Source: Arthrobacter sp. AQ5-06 (GTDB lineage Bacteria > Actinomycetota > Actinomycetes > Actinomycetales > Micrococcaceae). From it: a stretch of DNA of 64,000 nucleotides. Location: the NCBI RefSeq assembly GCF_003287955.1, contig NZ_QMKP01000014.1, positions 1-64,000 of the forward strand, given 5' to 3'. The position numbers were made by a program, and so were the translations under genes. How positions within the stretch are numbered: position 1 is the first letter of the stretch; each line of letters starts with the position of its first letter. This document shows positions 63,272 through 64,000 of the stretch, in pieces. The notes below the pieces were generated by a model. The model was not told where the DNA came from, made no database searches, and saw only the letters and a program-made list of their open reading frames with translations.

Positions 63272-64000
63272 TCAGTCGTCGTAGTGCGTCCGGGCCGGCC
63301 CCTGGCCCAGCGCATTCACCACGGCCGCGGCGACGTTATGCAGCTTGGAATTGCGGGTGCTGGACGCCGCTTTGAGGAGCTCGAACGCCTCCTGCTGGCT
63401 GCACCGGTTCTGGGCCATGATGATGCCCACCGCCATGTCGATCACTGTGCGTGATTCGAGGGTGGCACGCAGATGCGCCGCCGTCTCGCTGTAGTGCGCG
63501 AAACGCACCGCAAGCCGCAGGGCAAGCGAGGTCTGGCGGACGAAGTCCTCGGCAGCCTTCAGGACGCGGCCTTCGAAGCGGGAGGTCCGGTGGGAGTAGA
63601 GGAGGAGAGTTGCTTTGGTTTCCCCCTCCAGTCGGAACGGGATGGCCAGGACTGACCGGATGCCTTGTTCCAGGACGGCTTCGCAGTATTCGGGCCAGCG
63701 CGCTTCGTCGTGCACGTCAGGAACATGGACCGTCACCTGCTCCAGCGACGCAGCCATCCCTGGGCTTTGCTCGGACCGATATTCAATCTGGCTGATGGCC
63801 CGGGCAGCGGCACCGCTGCTGGCTACCGTGGCAGCCATGCGCTGGCGCAGGAGGGTGATGCCGCACAGCACTTCGTCGCCGGGATCGGAAAGATTTCGCG
63901 CCGAAACGCGGGCGAGCTCGTCCAGAAACTCCTCAACATCGGTGCTGTTGAGGAGTTCCTCGTGCAGGTGCTCGGTGATTGATGAAGGTGTTTTTGCTGT
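63272..64000 (-). CDS. GAF and ANTAR domain regulator (N-terminus outside the window)
   Basis: At least 242 residues; the frame is open to the window end (SSITEHLHEELLNSTDVEEF). GAF sensor domain spans roughly the middle, and the C-terminal 60 residues are an ANTAR RNA-binding domain (VIDMAVGIIMAQNRCSQQEA). ANTAR proteins bind paired hexaloop hairpins in leader RNA and prevent termination. No such tandem hairpin is evident nearby. Confidence 0.88.
   Translation of the reverse strand, partial: TAKTPSSITEHLHEELLNSTDVEEFLDELARVSARNLSDPGDEVLCGITLLRQRMAATVASSGAAARAISQIEYRSEQSPGMAASLEQVTVHVPDVHDEARWPEYCEAVLEQGIRSVLAIPFRLEGETKATLLLYSHRTSRFEGRVLKAAEDFVRQTSLALRLAVRFAHYSETAAHLRATLESRTVIDMAVGIIMAQNRCSQQEAFELLKAASSTRNSKLHNVAAAVVNALGQGPARTHYDD

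Overview
This window is high-GC DNA from an actinobacterium. Gene content and the style of the proteins (DesA3-type desaturase pair, MmyB-type and PadR regulators, a GlnR site at amt, ureide genes, aceE starting with GTG) fit the Arthrobacter/Pseudarthrobacter group best; that placement is inference. I see no rRNA, no intact tRNA and no CRISPR array.

Layout. 1-595: start of aceE, minus strand. 776-6082: one minus-strand operon (ACS-type transporter, GntR regulator, hydantoin-racemase-like protein, hydantoinase, arylmalonate-decarboxylase-like protein), read from a strong promoter with a paired palindromic operator. 6277-7216: uraH and uraD of urate breakdown. 7469-11305: small genes separated by repeated terminator hairpins, including an ArsR/AHSA1 pair that looks leaderless. 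11413-15138: M20 amidohydrolase and MHS transporter, divergent from an AsnC-type regulator. 15239-19038: DUF1992 protein, a class A penicillin-binding protein, a PadR regulator. 19050-25508: gene remnants, then an IclR-controlled aromatic ring-cleavage operon. 25706-30202: a decayed Tn3-type region around amt and a nitrilase-family gene, with a GntR gene cut short.

30395-45254 holds a cyclic alpha-glucan system. Two secreted GH31 enzymes (one with a CBM35-like module, one with a CBM20 starch-binding module) lie next to an operon that starts with its ROK regulator and continues with two ABC permeases, a binding lipoprotein, a GH15 enzyme and a cytoplasmic GH31 enzyme. The arrangement matches cyclobis-(1,6)-alpha-nigerosyl (cycloalternan) metabolism: make the ring outside, import it, open it to isomaltose, release glucose.

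45518-55352 is the most interesting part. After two fragments from transferred DNA and a 43-bp perfect palindrome comes a compact biosynthetic cluster: AvrD-family protein, ketoacyl synthase III, acyl carrier protein, flavodoxin-like oxidoreductase, type II thioesterase, HxlR regulator, HAD phosphatase, FMN azoreductase/quinone reductase, P-loop protein, MmyB-type regulator and a small membrane protein. AvrD + KAS III + ACP + MmyB recalls the methylenomycin cluster of Streptomyces and the syringolide enzyme AvrD, so a butenolide or furanone-type small molecule is a reasonable guess.

55643-64000: small conserved proteins, a YnfA-type membrane protein, a luciferase-like pseudogene, a ferredoxin-reductase/desaturase operon, an alpha/beta hydrolase, a lone receiver protein and a GAF-ANTAR regulator that runs off the window end.
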